Shown: positions 1 through 11,339 of the stretch, in pieces
How the letters are laid out: every line of letters begins with the position of its first letter
How positions within the stretch are numbered: the first letter of the stretch is position 1
From: Turritopsis dohrnii
Taxonomy: Eukaryota; Cnidaria; Hydrozoa; Anthoathecata; Oceaniidae
Direction of reading: 5' to 3'
Assembly: GCA_027922465.2 (NCBI GenBank)
Contig: BQMF02000026.1
Coordinates: forward strand, 1,364,001-1,428,000
DNA: 64,000 nucleotides
Program-made: the position numbers and the translations under genes
Notes under the pieces: generated by a model
The model's input: the letters and a program-made list of their open reading frames with translations, nothing else
What the model was told of the DNA's origin: nothing
Databases searched by the model: none

Positions 1-3000
1 GTAACGGAGTCCCGATTCCAAATCTGTTGCAACTGTCAGCATATCCACTTTCAAAACGATTTTTGCTTCTCCTTTTTCGTAACACCTGCAAAGTATGGGA
101 TAAAGAAGAGTTATACAGTTACACAGTACAGCAGGGGTTGACAAATCGTGTACGTGCGTACGTGACGTACAAATATTGTCAACGTACGATTAAAAATCAT
201 TACTTGTTCGTGCACGAACGCCAACTAGCCATTATTTTGTACGTGAATTTTTTTAGATATTAGGTCGCGTACATTATTTTTTACTTGTTTTGTACAGGAA
301 TAAAATGAATGACATTTTCTTTCAGTACACTGGAAGACGAGTATCTTCCAGGATATTACATTACTCCCAACAATATTCAATGAATTCATTTAACAAATAG
401 ATGTTAATGTATTGCAAGGAAAATTGTTTGCTCTTCGCCGTTACAAAAAAAACATGACAAAAAACATTATCATTATATTATCGTTAATTAAGTGGAGAAG
501 AGCGACGCGATGTGTGCTCATTCTTTCGTGGCATTGTATAATTGATGAAACATGTTTGTGAAATCAAATGAAAAACAAATCATCCTCATGGCAAAGCAGC
601 TCAACCTGCATTTGTTTTTTACTAAAAAAAAGGAGCGACTGGTGCATTAACAGGGGCGATGATAAAATAAAAATAAAATATTTAATCAGTGATATCAATA
701 TCAAAATTTGAAGAAAAAGTACTTGAAAATAGACATGTCATTCTTGTTAGCAAAGCTCAGTTCAGACCTTCTTATTCCCATAGGCAGTTATTTGTTCAAA
801 TTCATTTTTCGTTTCATGAAATTATATATAATTAAAAACATTTTTTTTTAACAAAACGCATGTTTTTTTTCTACATTTGTTTCTTCTGTTTTTTCAAGCT
901 CTTATGAAAAAACATATGTTAACACAGCTCACGGCATGTATAATTCTTTTGTCTTTTAATATATTAATTTGCTGGTGTTTTACGATTAGACCCTATTTAC
1001 ACCAACTAATTACCACCATAAAATCAAACTTTTTCAACCTGTCGATAAAATAGTTGAAATTCTACAAAAGCGAAAGAACGTAAAACTGAATAATAAAACA
1101 TTGATAATAAACTTTTTGTTGCATTAATGTATTTTCATAAGACGTACATATTTTGATTTGAAATATGTACGTTAAAAATGTTTTGCCGTACGTGAAAAAA
1201 ACGAATGCTGTAGAAATTTGTCAACCCCTGGTACAGTATCTTTATAAAACATTTTTCTGACGTACCTGAATATCGAACAAATACAACCGAAGCCTTCATC
1301 GCCAATTTCAACGAAGGTACCAGGAGTATACGTATCTTCTTCGCCAAATTCGTTATCAATTGTAAGCGACTTAAGCTCGGTGCAGCGATGATGTGCAGTG
1401 AGGTCCAAACAATCTTTGAGCAACTGCAACTCACTCGTTGTAAACTCATGTTGGAACTCATTTCAACGCTTATTTGCTAGGTGTTGCTTACTGTCCAATG
1501 TCGAAACTTCTCCGTCGCGTTCAATGTTTTTTTTTACGCCGTCACAAATTTTGTTCTGAGGATCTAAACTGCTTTTAAACTTATCCGACATGGTACAGTA
1601 AACGACCCAATCCATTAACTGAAACATAGAGAGAAATAAAGTTACCGATAATAAATGAATGAATATGATGGGAACGTTTTATCTTTGGCTTTAAGCTTTT
1701 GATTATTACCTGATATGTTTCCACGACATAACGTTCCATATTAACTTTGTTGTTGCATCGACGGGAAATCCACGAGTTCATTCGTTCCCATGGATACATC
1801 CAAGATGAATACAATGGTCCGAATCTCTCAATTTTATCAACCAAATGGTGACAAATATGAGTCGTTATGTTAAATATTGCCACTGGAAAATCTCTTTCCA
1901 TCAATGCGAGAGCTTTATGAAGTTCGATTTTGAGTTCTCTCAGATATGCAGTTGTAAAACTTTTCCGAAACAGATTGGAAATTACGGCATATAAAAAGGT
2001 TAGCGTTCGTTTGTCTCATGGGAAGCAATCCTCGTAAAGCAAATGTCCAGATGTTATTCGCAGTATACTGTAAAAACAATAAAAAAAAATCAGTTATAGA
2101 AGTTGACTGTTTCTCATTATATTTATCATTAAAAAGAATAACGATGAAGTAGCTATGATAAATTTGTATTACCTCTTGCCAACCATGATGGTTTTTTAAC
2201 ACAGCATTAATGTTGGTAAACACATCTCCTTTGTATGCTGTGTTGCCTTTACGGTTATTGGCTACAACCTTTTGTTCGGGCATTAAAACATATGTGATAT
2301 CGTTTATCACATCTTGTGGAACTTTGCGTATATTCTTTTCAGCAGTGACAACTTCCGATAAGTCTAACTTGGTATTTTGCTGCGTCAGCCAATACACAAT
2401 AGCTCCACTTACTCTGCGAATTGTATGCATTGCATCTGGTTGGTAATCATGCTGGAAAGAATGATACTCCAGTTTCATGAAAGCATATTCACCCTTCACA
2501 CCATACTGTTTTGCGAATGCCGTCTGTTTGGACTTTTTTGGAAGGTTGTCATACTCCTTTCTAAGTTGATGTTGCTCATGGTGAGTGTAAGCAGGTGGTG
2601 CATCTTTGAATTCTTCTTCTCCTCCAGGAAAATCTTTGCATAATCGAAGGCTGCTGTCATTTTCAAGGTAACAACGATTTCCGAGGTACACAGTTTTGTG
2701 ACAGTGTTTGCAATATGTTCCTTCGACTGTACACCATGGACACGCTTTCAAACCACCTTGCGCCTGAACATGAAGAACTTTGGCGATTGCAGGAAAATCT
2801 AAAACATATTGAACTAATTTCACCTGCAAATGTTGCTCATTTCTGTTGGTGTAAACATGACAATTGGCCAGTTCTATGAGCTCATCAACGAAAACATTTA
2901 GATATGGCTCTAAATTCGATGGTTCTTTTGACCCATTACCCGGGATGATACCAAGCAGTTGTATGCCAGCACTTGACTTTCTGAAAGCAAGAGGAAAATT

Positions 3001-3623
3001 AAGGATTTGCACCATCAGTGGCCACATGGAATAAGGTCGATTAGATGATTTAAATGGATTCATCCCATCTGTGCAGAATGAAATGGCGATTCCACAACCA
3101 TCAACGAGCAACCCATTTTCTCCGTACCATTGAATTTTCCAAGTGTTCGTATCTTTTATGTCTTTGATGACAGAAACCGACTCGGTGCGCAAATTACTCA
3201 TCATTTCTTTTAGGACGGCCGTACCAAAGATACGGGCAATGCGAGGTCCAATTGGGAAGTATGTGAAAGTTTTTCTTCCGTTACCTCTGATCGGTCTTTC
3301 TTCTCCACAAACGGGACACACTGTTGCATCAATTTTGGTAAAAGGAAAGGCTTCACTAACTTTTTGGCTTCCTCATAGGAAACGGGCATGTTGTTTGGCT
3401 TCGGAAGATAAAAAAGATGGTCATTCTGAAAAGATTCTGACAGAGCTTCTTGAGAAAAATGGATAGGAAACAAAAGATCTAATTTTAACAACGGCTTCCA
3501 GTGTTGAGATTCTAGCACCGTCATACAAAGGTTGATTGGCTGAGAAGTGAGTCTCATACAACGATTATGAAAACTATACCGATCGACTGTACTCGGTAAT
3601 AACACGCGGACCATCCCTCTCAC
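1..3623 (-). pseudogene. CACTA (EnSpm) transposase, decayed and interrupted
   Basis: Cut-and-paste DNA transposase of the CACTA type. The main block (3321 down to 2173) matches the tnp2 transposase family: CPVCGEERP zinc-like motif, FCTDGMNPFKSS, YSMWPLMVQILNFP, a DFPA block and ACPWC. After an intron at 2172-2068 (TANNIWTFALRGLLP follows) comes a DUF4218-like block, HICHHLVDKIERFGPLYSSWMYPWERM. A second intron runs 1709-1619. The last block (1618-1231) contains GTFVEIGDEGFGCICSIFRY and continues at 131-1 beyond a 1.1 kb insertion. Breaks: a frame change near 3340 between the N-terminal ORF (3623-3340) and the CPVC block, another near 1960, and an in-frame TGA at 1463-1465. It also runs off the left edge. 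Family assignment is firm; the exon model is approximate. Confidence 0.75.
132..1230. mobile_element. Non-autonomous hAT-like element inside the CACTA gene
   Basis: The two ends are inverted copies beginning CAGGGGTTGACAAAT (132-146, and 1230-1216 on the other strand). GTACAG is duplicated on both sides (126-131 and 1231-1236). Subterminal regions are rich in the palindromic motif GTACGT/ACGTAC, as is common for hAT transposase-binding sites. No transposase ORF lies inside. The CAGGG start suggests hAT, but the matched target duplication is 6 bp rather than 8, so the superfamily is an inference. Nothing else is seen in this stretch. Confidence 0.7.
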
Positions 3624-4672
3624 TCTTCAGAAGCTTATAATCATCTTTAGAATGACGGTATATTGTTGCTCTGCTTCTCTCTTCGCCACAACAATTATGT
3701 GAGTGACAGTAGCATCTTCTACTGAGTGTTCCTGTAAATGGGAAGTCGGAAATTTCAGAGTGAGTGTTTTAAATGATAATACCATAAATCGTCTACCGCC
3801 CAGGGCATTGATTTCATTATTAATATTTTATTGGGAGCGTTTATCAAAGAAAGGCCGTTTATCAACCGGAATTTCATCAGAAATTATTTCTTGTAACTTT
3901 TTGCATAATCTCGTAGGTCATAAAATTTGAACCTCACTGTATGCTATACCTTTAATCGAAAATTGCAAAGTAAAATTTCTAAATGACTGTTGTCAATTTA
4001 TTCAAAATCATTTTCGATATTGAAAAAAAAGATAAAACTTGTGTGTTTTCAGTTGTGTATTGAAAATTGACTTACGAAATAGACAAGATAACGATTTGAC
4101 AGTATATTTTAAAAATGAAGAAAAAGTTCGTTTGAGTATTTAAGTTGTGATTACGAAAAAAATAATCGTTTTTAATAAAGAAAGTGATCATCTTCTCACG
4201 CAATGCAATGTATTCCCATATTATTTCTGGAGTCTGAATAGTGTGAATTGAAAAATTATTTTCATTGCTAGAATAATTTTTTACCATGTTCAGGATTAGT
4301 GCATTTCACTTTTCCATCTTCACCTTCACTAGACATTGTGGACTGGAGACTGAGTTCAATTGGAGAGTTATAAGTAAAATAATAAGTTGACCAAGTGTGG
4401 GAAAATCTCCCATTACCATATTTGCAATGTTGGAAAATTCCCACGACCTGCTATGGATAAATTGTAGATTCTCGTTCTAGGAGGGACTAAGAACTAGTAA
4501 GCGAGGGACTAAGAGCTAGTACTTTTGGTGGGAATCGAATGCATATTCCCAGACTTTTTCTTGGGAAAATGTGAAATTTCTGATCAAAGAATAGCTCACA
4601 GCTAACCCTATAAATTACGCATGTGGATAAAATGCAATCAGTCAATCAACAGTTACTGGCAAAAAATCAGTA
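3624..4672. other. Intergenic gap between two divergent genes
   Basis: No convincing ORF. A 22-bp unit containing GAGGGACTAAGA(A/G)CTAGTA occurs twice in tandem near 4480-4525. Because the CACTA transposase reads left and the 4673-5948 gene reads right, this gap would hold both promoters; no specific promoter motif was identified. Confidence 0.4.
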
Positions 4673-5948
4673 ATGGCTTCAAATCAGTTAACGGAAGAAT
4701 TTTTGAATTTCTTGCATCCTTATATGCATGAAAACGATTTGTATCAAATGGCACCGCAACAGAATCTGTTACCACTTCAACCGCACGAACGAGAAATTTT
4801 TTTGAAAAAAGCATATGGAAAGCACTTCACACACCCCACCACGCCGAGCACAAACGTGTGCACTTTACAAGTCTCCAGACTTCTTCAAAAAAAACTGTGG
4901 TGCACATAGAATTTTGATGGTAAGTTAGAAAGAATCTGCAACAAGGATTTGCCTTCATTTGCTTGATCTTTAAACTTCTTTATAATTTTTTAGTCAGCAA
5001 TAGATGATGAAATAAATTCAAAGGAGCTGGAAACGAAATGTTCACGGAAAACAGCCGAGCGTTTGCGAGAAGAAGCTACTACATCAGTGAGTAAAATAAT
5101 AATAATAACTCTTGATAACTCTTTCTGCGTCCAGATTTATTCATTATGCTTTCAGTTATAAATGATACTTTGATTTTTTCAGGTTGTCAGAACTTTACAG
5201 ATATCAAATAATGACATCAATCGTAATGAAATACGGAAACGGTTGTCTAGGAAGATCCGCTCTGTGCGATTTTACAAAAACATAAGGTACTAACCTCTTA
5301 GTCATTCCTATCTTAAATTTTCATGAAAACTTTTTATTTTTACGTTATTTTCTGTGTTATAGTGAAATAGCTGCAATTGATGGAATCAGCAATAGCCAAG
5401 TGCTACGAAATCGTAGACAGTCGAATATCGCACATTCACCACCAGCCATTTCGACAACAGTAACGCCCACGATCGACCCAGATTTTTCTTTAGTATCGAC
5501 ACCCAACGAAATTAATAGTCCACCACCAACGGTGCCTACCTTCGAGACAGAAGCTCTGTCAGTAAAAGTTACGGCAGACGAAACAGCTGTCACCAGAGCA
5601 TTGCTGCCCATAGAACGTTCTGGATCATTACCGCCAATGGAAATAGACGCCCAGCTCGATGCCACGGAATACCCACCTGCTGGCTTAAAAGAAAGCGACA
5701 ACGTGGCAACAGCGTTCAACAAGCTGGAATTTGGTTATGTGACGAGCGATCCAAGGACTGACAATGAAGGAGACCTGTGCTGCGAAATAACTTTATTAGC
5801 ATATAAAAAGGGGAAACCCTGGAAAACCTATGATAAATGCTACTACATCCTTCAAAAAGTACGGTTACAACGTGACGGAATGAATTTTCAGGTGGAGGAT
5901 TTCGAAAGGGTTAAGCAACATTTTGATTTATACAGGGAATCATTTTAG
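4673..5948 (+). CDS. Unrecognised four-exon gene, possible CACTA accessory ORF
   Basis: Product not recognised. Three exons are well supported by GT-AG sites and continuous phase: 4994-5086, 5183-5286 and 5363-5948 (stop TAG). They encode a basic segment (NEIRKRLSRKIRSVRFYKN), a Pro/Thr/Ser-rich acidic stretch, and a C-terminal domain containing FGYVTSDPRTDNEGDLCCEI and KPWKTYDKCYYILQKV. A first exon ending at 4919 before GTAAGT is likely. The ATG at 4673, however, opens a frame one base out of phase with that donor, so either the start is elsewhere or exon 1 carries an indel. It lies head to head with the CACTA transposase, and animal CACTA elements often carry a second gene, so it may be element-encoded. 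That link is inference. Confidence 0.5.
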
Positions 5949-8149
5949 TTATTTGTGAAGTTGCTTTGATACCTCTGCTTGTGATTACTTAAATGTGTCT
6001 TTTGAATCTTTGTTTCTTAACGTTTTCTGAAAAAATATCAATAATTTGATTTTAAATGATTTCTACTATCGCTGGAATTTTTCACAACGCTTTTCAAGAT
6101 TTTAATGTGGAGTTTTACATGTGGTTTGCATCACATTGTATTTATTTATGAACTTGGGGAAATAAAAACGGAATTATCTTCAAATATCTTTTTGATGAAT
6201 TCGAAAGTGGTAAAATATTTTAATCACTGTCGTGTAAGAGAGGCCTTAATTTTATGCGATCATAATTTTCGAATTTTCAACAGAAAGTGAAAAAAGTAAC
6301 AATATTTCTTTGTTTTGAAAACAAGATCATCATAAATGTGAGAGAATAGAGACCTAATACTTTCACCTGTGTATTCGTTATATTCGATACATAACGGTAT
6401 CGTCAAAAACTCCCTCGTTCTTTTCGGTAAGGACAGCTTTACCTACGTATTTTTAAGTTTATTCTATTAAACTAGTAACCCGGTTAAAATTTTTTTACAA
6501 AGTTTTAAAATTCAAACAAATGTGACTTTCATTATTACTAGTCATACAGACTTAAAGTTTCCGATGAAACGGGTATCGTTTGGAGAATAAGTTGATTCTG
6601 AAAAATGGTTTTCTCTCCTATCTTTCTTAGAAAATGTATTTTATGCAAACAATGCCCTATCTGCAATCTCCCATTTCAGTATTCGGATATCCGAAAAAAT
6701 GTAACAATGTTTTTATCATATGCTACAAATTGATCAATAGTTATGATATTCTTTGACTTTTGATACGAAAATTTAAAAACTTTCGAAACAAATTCAAAAC
6801 CTTAAAAACATGGAGATTTTTAAACATACGTCATCTTCATTCGAATACGAATTATTATAGATGTTTTAAATTCGAATATGAGGAAATTCTCACAACAAGC
6901 GTTTTAAAAGCGTTGATAAGAGACTAAAGTCTCCAAAACGTTTTTGTTATGTTTCACATAAACGGCTCATCAATGGTTAAGTGTTCTATGGCGTTGATGA
7001 TCCATTGAACAAGGTTATACATATGTTCATCAGCGTTGATGATCAATGCATTTAACACGAAGTTTTGACCAAAAATAAGCATTCATCACGAATGCTAGAT
7101 AAACGCATTTGAAACGTTTTTGCATTTCAGGTGCATTCAACAAACGTTGAAGTGAATCAATTAAATGCTTTTTGACTTAGTAGTGTAGCATGTAGACAGA
7201 GCGCTGGCCTTAATATATGCAATAGTTCATCTACTATAACAAAAACTGCATCGCAAATTGATAAAAACGCATCGCAAAAGTGCAAAAATTTTCGCGCCTT
7301 CGGCAGGCTTTTCAGCTCACTATAAAATTGCGATACACTTTTGAAATCTTAATTCGAACCTTGTTCTTATGCTTCGCTTTCTTCTTAAAAAAGACAAAAG
7401 AACCCCCAGAAGGCATACCAAAACAAATATTTTCAAATGTTACATTGGTGCAATGAATACTTTTGCAATAAAGGTCTGGTCAATATTCACGGGAGAGAGC
7501 AGAAACATGTATATATAGGTAATTTTTGTTGAATTGAAATTCTTGGTGGCCTGATGTATTTAAAAACTAAAATCTCAAAAATATGTTTTCAGTCCTTGGA
7601 ATCCAAGATAAGTGAGGACGGCACTGATGTGCCGTCTGATGATTGACCCAAATAAGTAACTTTTGTTCAGTAATAACTTGGGGACCAAGCCCTTAATCTA
7701 ATCTATACAATGAACTAAAGATATAATATGGTTGCGGAAAAAAAACATACACCAAAACCTGGTCAGAAGTTACAGCGGGCGATATAAACAAAGTAGACAT
7801 GATATTCCCTGATGCGGTGTAAGCAAAAAAGATATTCCATTTTATTTCATACTTTCCGCGCTATACTAAACTATGAATGATATCTTATCCATTGGTGGTA
7901 ATGTTGGTTTGAAATATTTAAGTGTACGTATGTCACGGTTGTGATTTATCTTCTATTCATTGGAAACTAAAAGTTTTGAAGAAGAAGAAAAGAAAAATGT
8001 CGAGGATCATTTATTACTACTACTAATAATTTTTTTCAACAACTTTTATCACTTCATTCACGCTGCCTTCTCTTCATTGGTGCACTACTCCAGGCAATAC
8101 CATGAAATGTCAGCACTTATTCCAGCGAACATTGAGTTAGGTACTCTCT
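5949..8149. other. No gene seen
   Basis: About 2.2 kb of AT-rich sequence with only short ORFs lacking coding character. No TIR pair, tandem array or RNA gene was recognised. Confidence 0.4.
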
Positions 8150-8614
8150 GGCAATCTTGATGAAACCACTTGTTGCATCTGGAACGCAGGAACGCAGATG
8201 CTCTCATATCTTGGTATCATCAAAGAAAATCTCTTCTGGGCTTATTTTATTTATGATAGACCGAACAAAGGCAATAGAAAATAGGCCGCAGTCGATACCA
8301 TTTCACTGTTGTTGAACTGGCATCGCAATAACCTTGAGGTTTGACCCAGAGCATTGTACGATGTTGCAAATTTGCTTCAAAACAAATTGTTTGATGGTAT
8401 GTCCTAAATTGCTATCATATAATTTAATTTCTGCTGGTTCGCATCCATAACTGCTCACTGCCAGCCAATGTAATTCACCATCGCGTAATATTTGGGTGAA
8501 ATTTTCCCCAACAATTGGCTTGAAAGCTAACAGTTGACCCAAAACAGGGTCTTGCAAACCAACTGTCAGCTTCATTTGTTTGACCATCATTCTCTCCAAC
8601 CACATGGTTCTCAT
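8150..8614 (-). pseudogene. Ulp1/C48-type cysteine protease-like remnant
   Basis: An open stretch (8614-8303) reads ILRDGELHWLAVSSYGCEP, AEIKLYDS, LKVIAMPVQQQ. This resembles the Ulp1/SENP (C48) fold used by many transposon-linked proteases: His in HWLAVSS, Asp in KLYDS, Gln in PVQQQ. After a stop codon right behind QQQ the same frame continues with NGIDCGLFSIAF, which holds the expected catalytic Cys (DCGLF), then a second stop at IFFDDTKI. Two in-frame stops make it a pseudogene. Such ORFs are abundant repeats in cnidarian genomes (general knowledge). Confidence 0.55.
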
Positions 8615-9015
8615 GTGATACTGTTGGTGAAATTAACCTTTTTATTAGCAATTGCTTCGCGGACTTTCCGAAAAGCATTTTCCCTCTTCCATTTTGAATT
8701 ACCGTGAATCTAAAATGATATTGCAAGTTCAAATGTTGAACTGGCTGCCGTGACGCACTTCTCCCAAAATTGCATCTCCTAAAATAATTTCGTCAATATT
8801 ATGTCAGTTATTCCCATTCTTGATATAATCGAAAATGGTATTCCATTAAAAGGTAAACGATCATCTTCCCAAAAAATTTTGTGTTTTTTGAGATATAAAT
8901 CTAAAGCGATGTTAAATATCATATTAAAAAGCATTTGGTGTAACATCAACACATGATGCCAACCACTACCTGTTTTTCCAAAGTTACTTTCAGTCGCATA
9001 AGTTGCAAAATGCAA
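8475..9015 (-). pseudogene. Degraded ORFs upstream of the C48-like remnant
   Basis: Two short ORFs on the same strand as the protease remnant: 9015-8779 (contains GSGWHHVLMLHQMLFNMIFNI and FWEDDRLPFNG) and 8732-8475. They look like pieces of one larger protein broken by indels, but I do not recognise the family. Placement next to the C48-like block suggests a single decayed multi-domain element gene. Confidence 0.3.
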
Positions 9016-9984
9016 CGTATGTTCGATTTCGTGATCTCGAATAATCTTCAGTGCCTCTGGAATACTTTCTATGATGTAAACATTTTCTTTTTTATCTGAA
9101 AAACTTCATAATTTTATGCATAGTAAACGTCGTTCAAAACACTTACTAGATTGATAAATTAGCCAAATGTGAGTGGCCTACCGGAATTCGTTTTTATTAT
9201 TCATGTCTGCATCCATCATGTTCATATTATAATTTGGTTTAAGGACATCGCTCACGTGTGTTTATATTTTTTCCCGCGTTTGGAACTTTAACACATGGTT
9301 TGAACTCTTCTTGTGCATGTTTTTGTTTAGAATGCAAATTTAAAGTAGATCCCGTCAGAAAGATCGGGCGCATTTTCTGATTGGGCGCAGTTCCTTACTA
9401 GGCGCATTTTCTGACCAGGTTTTGATGTATGTTTTTTTTCCGCGACCATATAATATAGAAATATATCAACACCAGGCATAGGCCGGCGAAAATTTGCCAA
9501 CCTAAGCTATAATGTATGTCGGCATTGCCGTTCTGAGGCCTACCACAGGTCGGCAATTTATTAATTTACATAACCAAAATGCTCAAAAGATTTATGTTCA
9601 ATTCCAAGTTTGAATATAATGTTTTAAGGCCTGCAGCATCGGCCTCTGCTGGTTCTTCAAGTGACATAAGGGGGAATGTGCTGTAAAGAAATGACAATGA
9701 CGTTGTAAATTTTAACAAAAATCATTTGGTATAATAGACAAGGAAGTAAAAATATACTGAATACATTTTTCATTTTTAATCCAATTTACTCAGAATGCTT
9801 AATTACAAGACTCCAGTTTTTGTAAACAAACAACTTTTATAATCACGTTAACAGAAAAGCGACAGGTGAACGTGTTTGATCTCCCCATTCATTTGGTGCA
9901 TGGATGTAATTTTTAGATTTTTTTTCCAGATATGTTTCATTTTATAAACGTTTCTTAAACTGTCAGAGAGACTTTTTATATGTG
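9016..9984. other. No gene seen
   Basis: No coding signal. A short motif GGGCGCA(T/G)TT recurs three times around 9366-9415. Otherwise unremarkable up to the Gypsy target site. Confidence 0.35.
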
Positions 9985-10114
9985 TATTCAAGTTGCCTTG
10001 ATAGGAATGGACGTAAAAAGGACACAAGTTGTATGTTTATAGTATATAGGCTAGTCTAAAGGTAATATACACTAAGGTTAGTAAGTTAGTAACAAAAAGC
10101 ATAAATGTTCATTA
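9985..10114 (-). repeat. 3' LTR of the Gypsy element
   Basis: 130 bp, matching 14606-14735 with 3 differences. In element orientation it starts TAATGAACA, directly after the purine-rich AAAGGAGA tract that would serve as polypurine tract. It ends CTTGAATA next to the target duplication. The usual TG...CA termini are not seen at these boundaries. Confidence 0.88.
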
Positions 10115-10672
10115 TCTCCTTTGCCCTATAGCTTCCTTTAACCCAGGGGCATTGAAGTCCTGCAAGTTTTTTAGGGCTCTTGGGATATGTTGTGTTGTGT
10201 TGATTGTATTCTCTGAAGGGGTTGTGATAGGTGCCGTAACAGGAATATCGTTCCTCACCTCTAAAGGTGGTTCTTCAGGATTTGTTGGTGGTTCTTCAGG
10301 ATTTGGCGGTATAGGTAGTGCTGTGTCTCGAGACTTTTGGTCTCCTTTGGATGGTATTATGTCTGATGTTAGCTTTTCAATTTGTCTGATAAACCTTCTA
10401 TTTTGCAGCGTTACTCTTCCAGAGGGGAACATTCTAATTTGATATTGGCGATTTGGTAGCACCTCAACTATTTGACCATACTTATCCCAATGTTTGCGGT
10501 TTCTAACGTTCTGTACAACGACATTGGCCCCAATAGGGAGAGCTGGAAGGTCATGAGCATGAGTGTTGTAATTTTCCAGTAATTTTTGGTTCCTAGAAGC
10601 ATAAGCATGTTCACGGTCATTAGCAGTTATTATCCAATCTTGGTGTGGGAGGTAATGTGGCAGGTACTCCAT
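10112..10672 (-). pseudogene. Gypsy pol, integrase C-terminal part
   Basis: Continuation of the integrase after a frame change between about 10640 and 10672. Contains DWIITANDREHAYASRNQK and an SH3-like tail (VVVQNVRNRKHWDKYGQIVEV) followed by a proline-rich region. The last residues GQRR are encoded by the polypurine tract, and the TAA stop is the first three bases of the 3' LTR. Terminal part of pol in this element. Confidence 0.8.
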
Positions 10673-11125
10673 CTCTTAGGTTTCTGTGGAGGAGTATTTG
10701 TGCAGGGCTTAAATTGATTTCAGGTAGGGGTGTGTTTCTATATTGAAGTACTGCTCTGGCGGCATTGTCATTGTTCAAACTGCCGTCTGATGAGAGGTTG
10801 TTGTGAATGATGCGTTTTGCAGCTTTGACACCCAATTCAGCCCTGCCGTTTGATTGTGGATAGGATGCAGACGATAGTCTGTGATTAATGCCCCAATTTT
10901 TCAGGAAGGTCTTAAATTCCACACTAGTGAACTGTGGGCCACCATCTGAACTTAGTTCTTCAGGTGCTCCATAGGAAACGAACAAGTTTCGAAATACCTC
11001 AATTAGTTTCTTAGTGGTTATTTCTCTCTCTTTAAAAAAGTAAATGCTCAACCATCCACTAAAATGATCAACTATACTGATATATGTATGTCCACCAATG
11101 TGAAAGTAATCAGCACATATACATA
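10640..11125 (-). pseudogene. Gypsy pol, integrase catalytic core
   Basis: rve-type integrase core: first Asp in the IVDHFSGW block, second Asp in ELSSDGGPQFTS, Glu in YPQSNGRAELGVK (D,D-35-E pattern). The frame is open from about 11125 to about 10640. It is separated by frame changes from both the upstream zinc-binding part and the downstream C-terminal domain, so the ORF is not functional as it stands. Confidence 0.85.
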
Positions 11126-11338
11126 CGTTTCGAAAGGATATTTTGGTGATGGTGTTAGGACCAATGGTTCGGCTGGTTGGCTGGGAGCGTGTTCAACACA
11201 GTCCTTGCAATTTGCACGGTGTATTCTGATACTGTTGTCCATGCCTGGCCAGTACACACATTTATTAGCTCTGAAACGCATACCAGTATTACCTTGATTT
11301 GCTGAGTGTAGGTTGTCAAGTATTACTTTCCGCAACAA
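11072..11338 (-). pseudogene. Gypsy pol, integrase H2C2 zinc-binding domain
   Basis: Contains HSANQGNTGMRFRANKCVYWPGM and CKDCVEHAPSQPAEPL, the HHCC domain that precedes the integrase core. A frame change near 11335-11345 separates it from the RNase H segment, and another near 11125 separates it from the core. Confidence 0.8.
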
Positions 11339-11339
11339 T

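Noticed and set aside
5357..5722. 121-codon ORF opposite exon 4 of the 4673-5948 gene
   Set aside because: Shadow of the spliced + strand frame, which has splice-site support.
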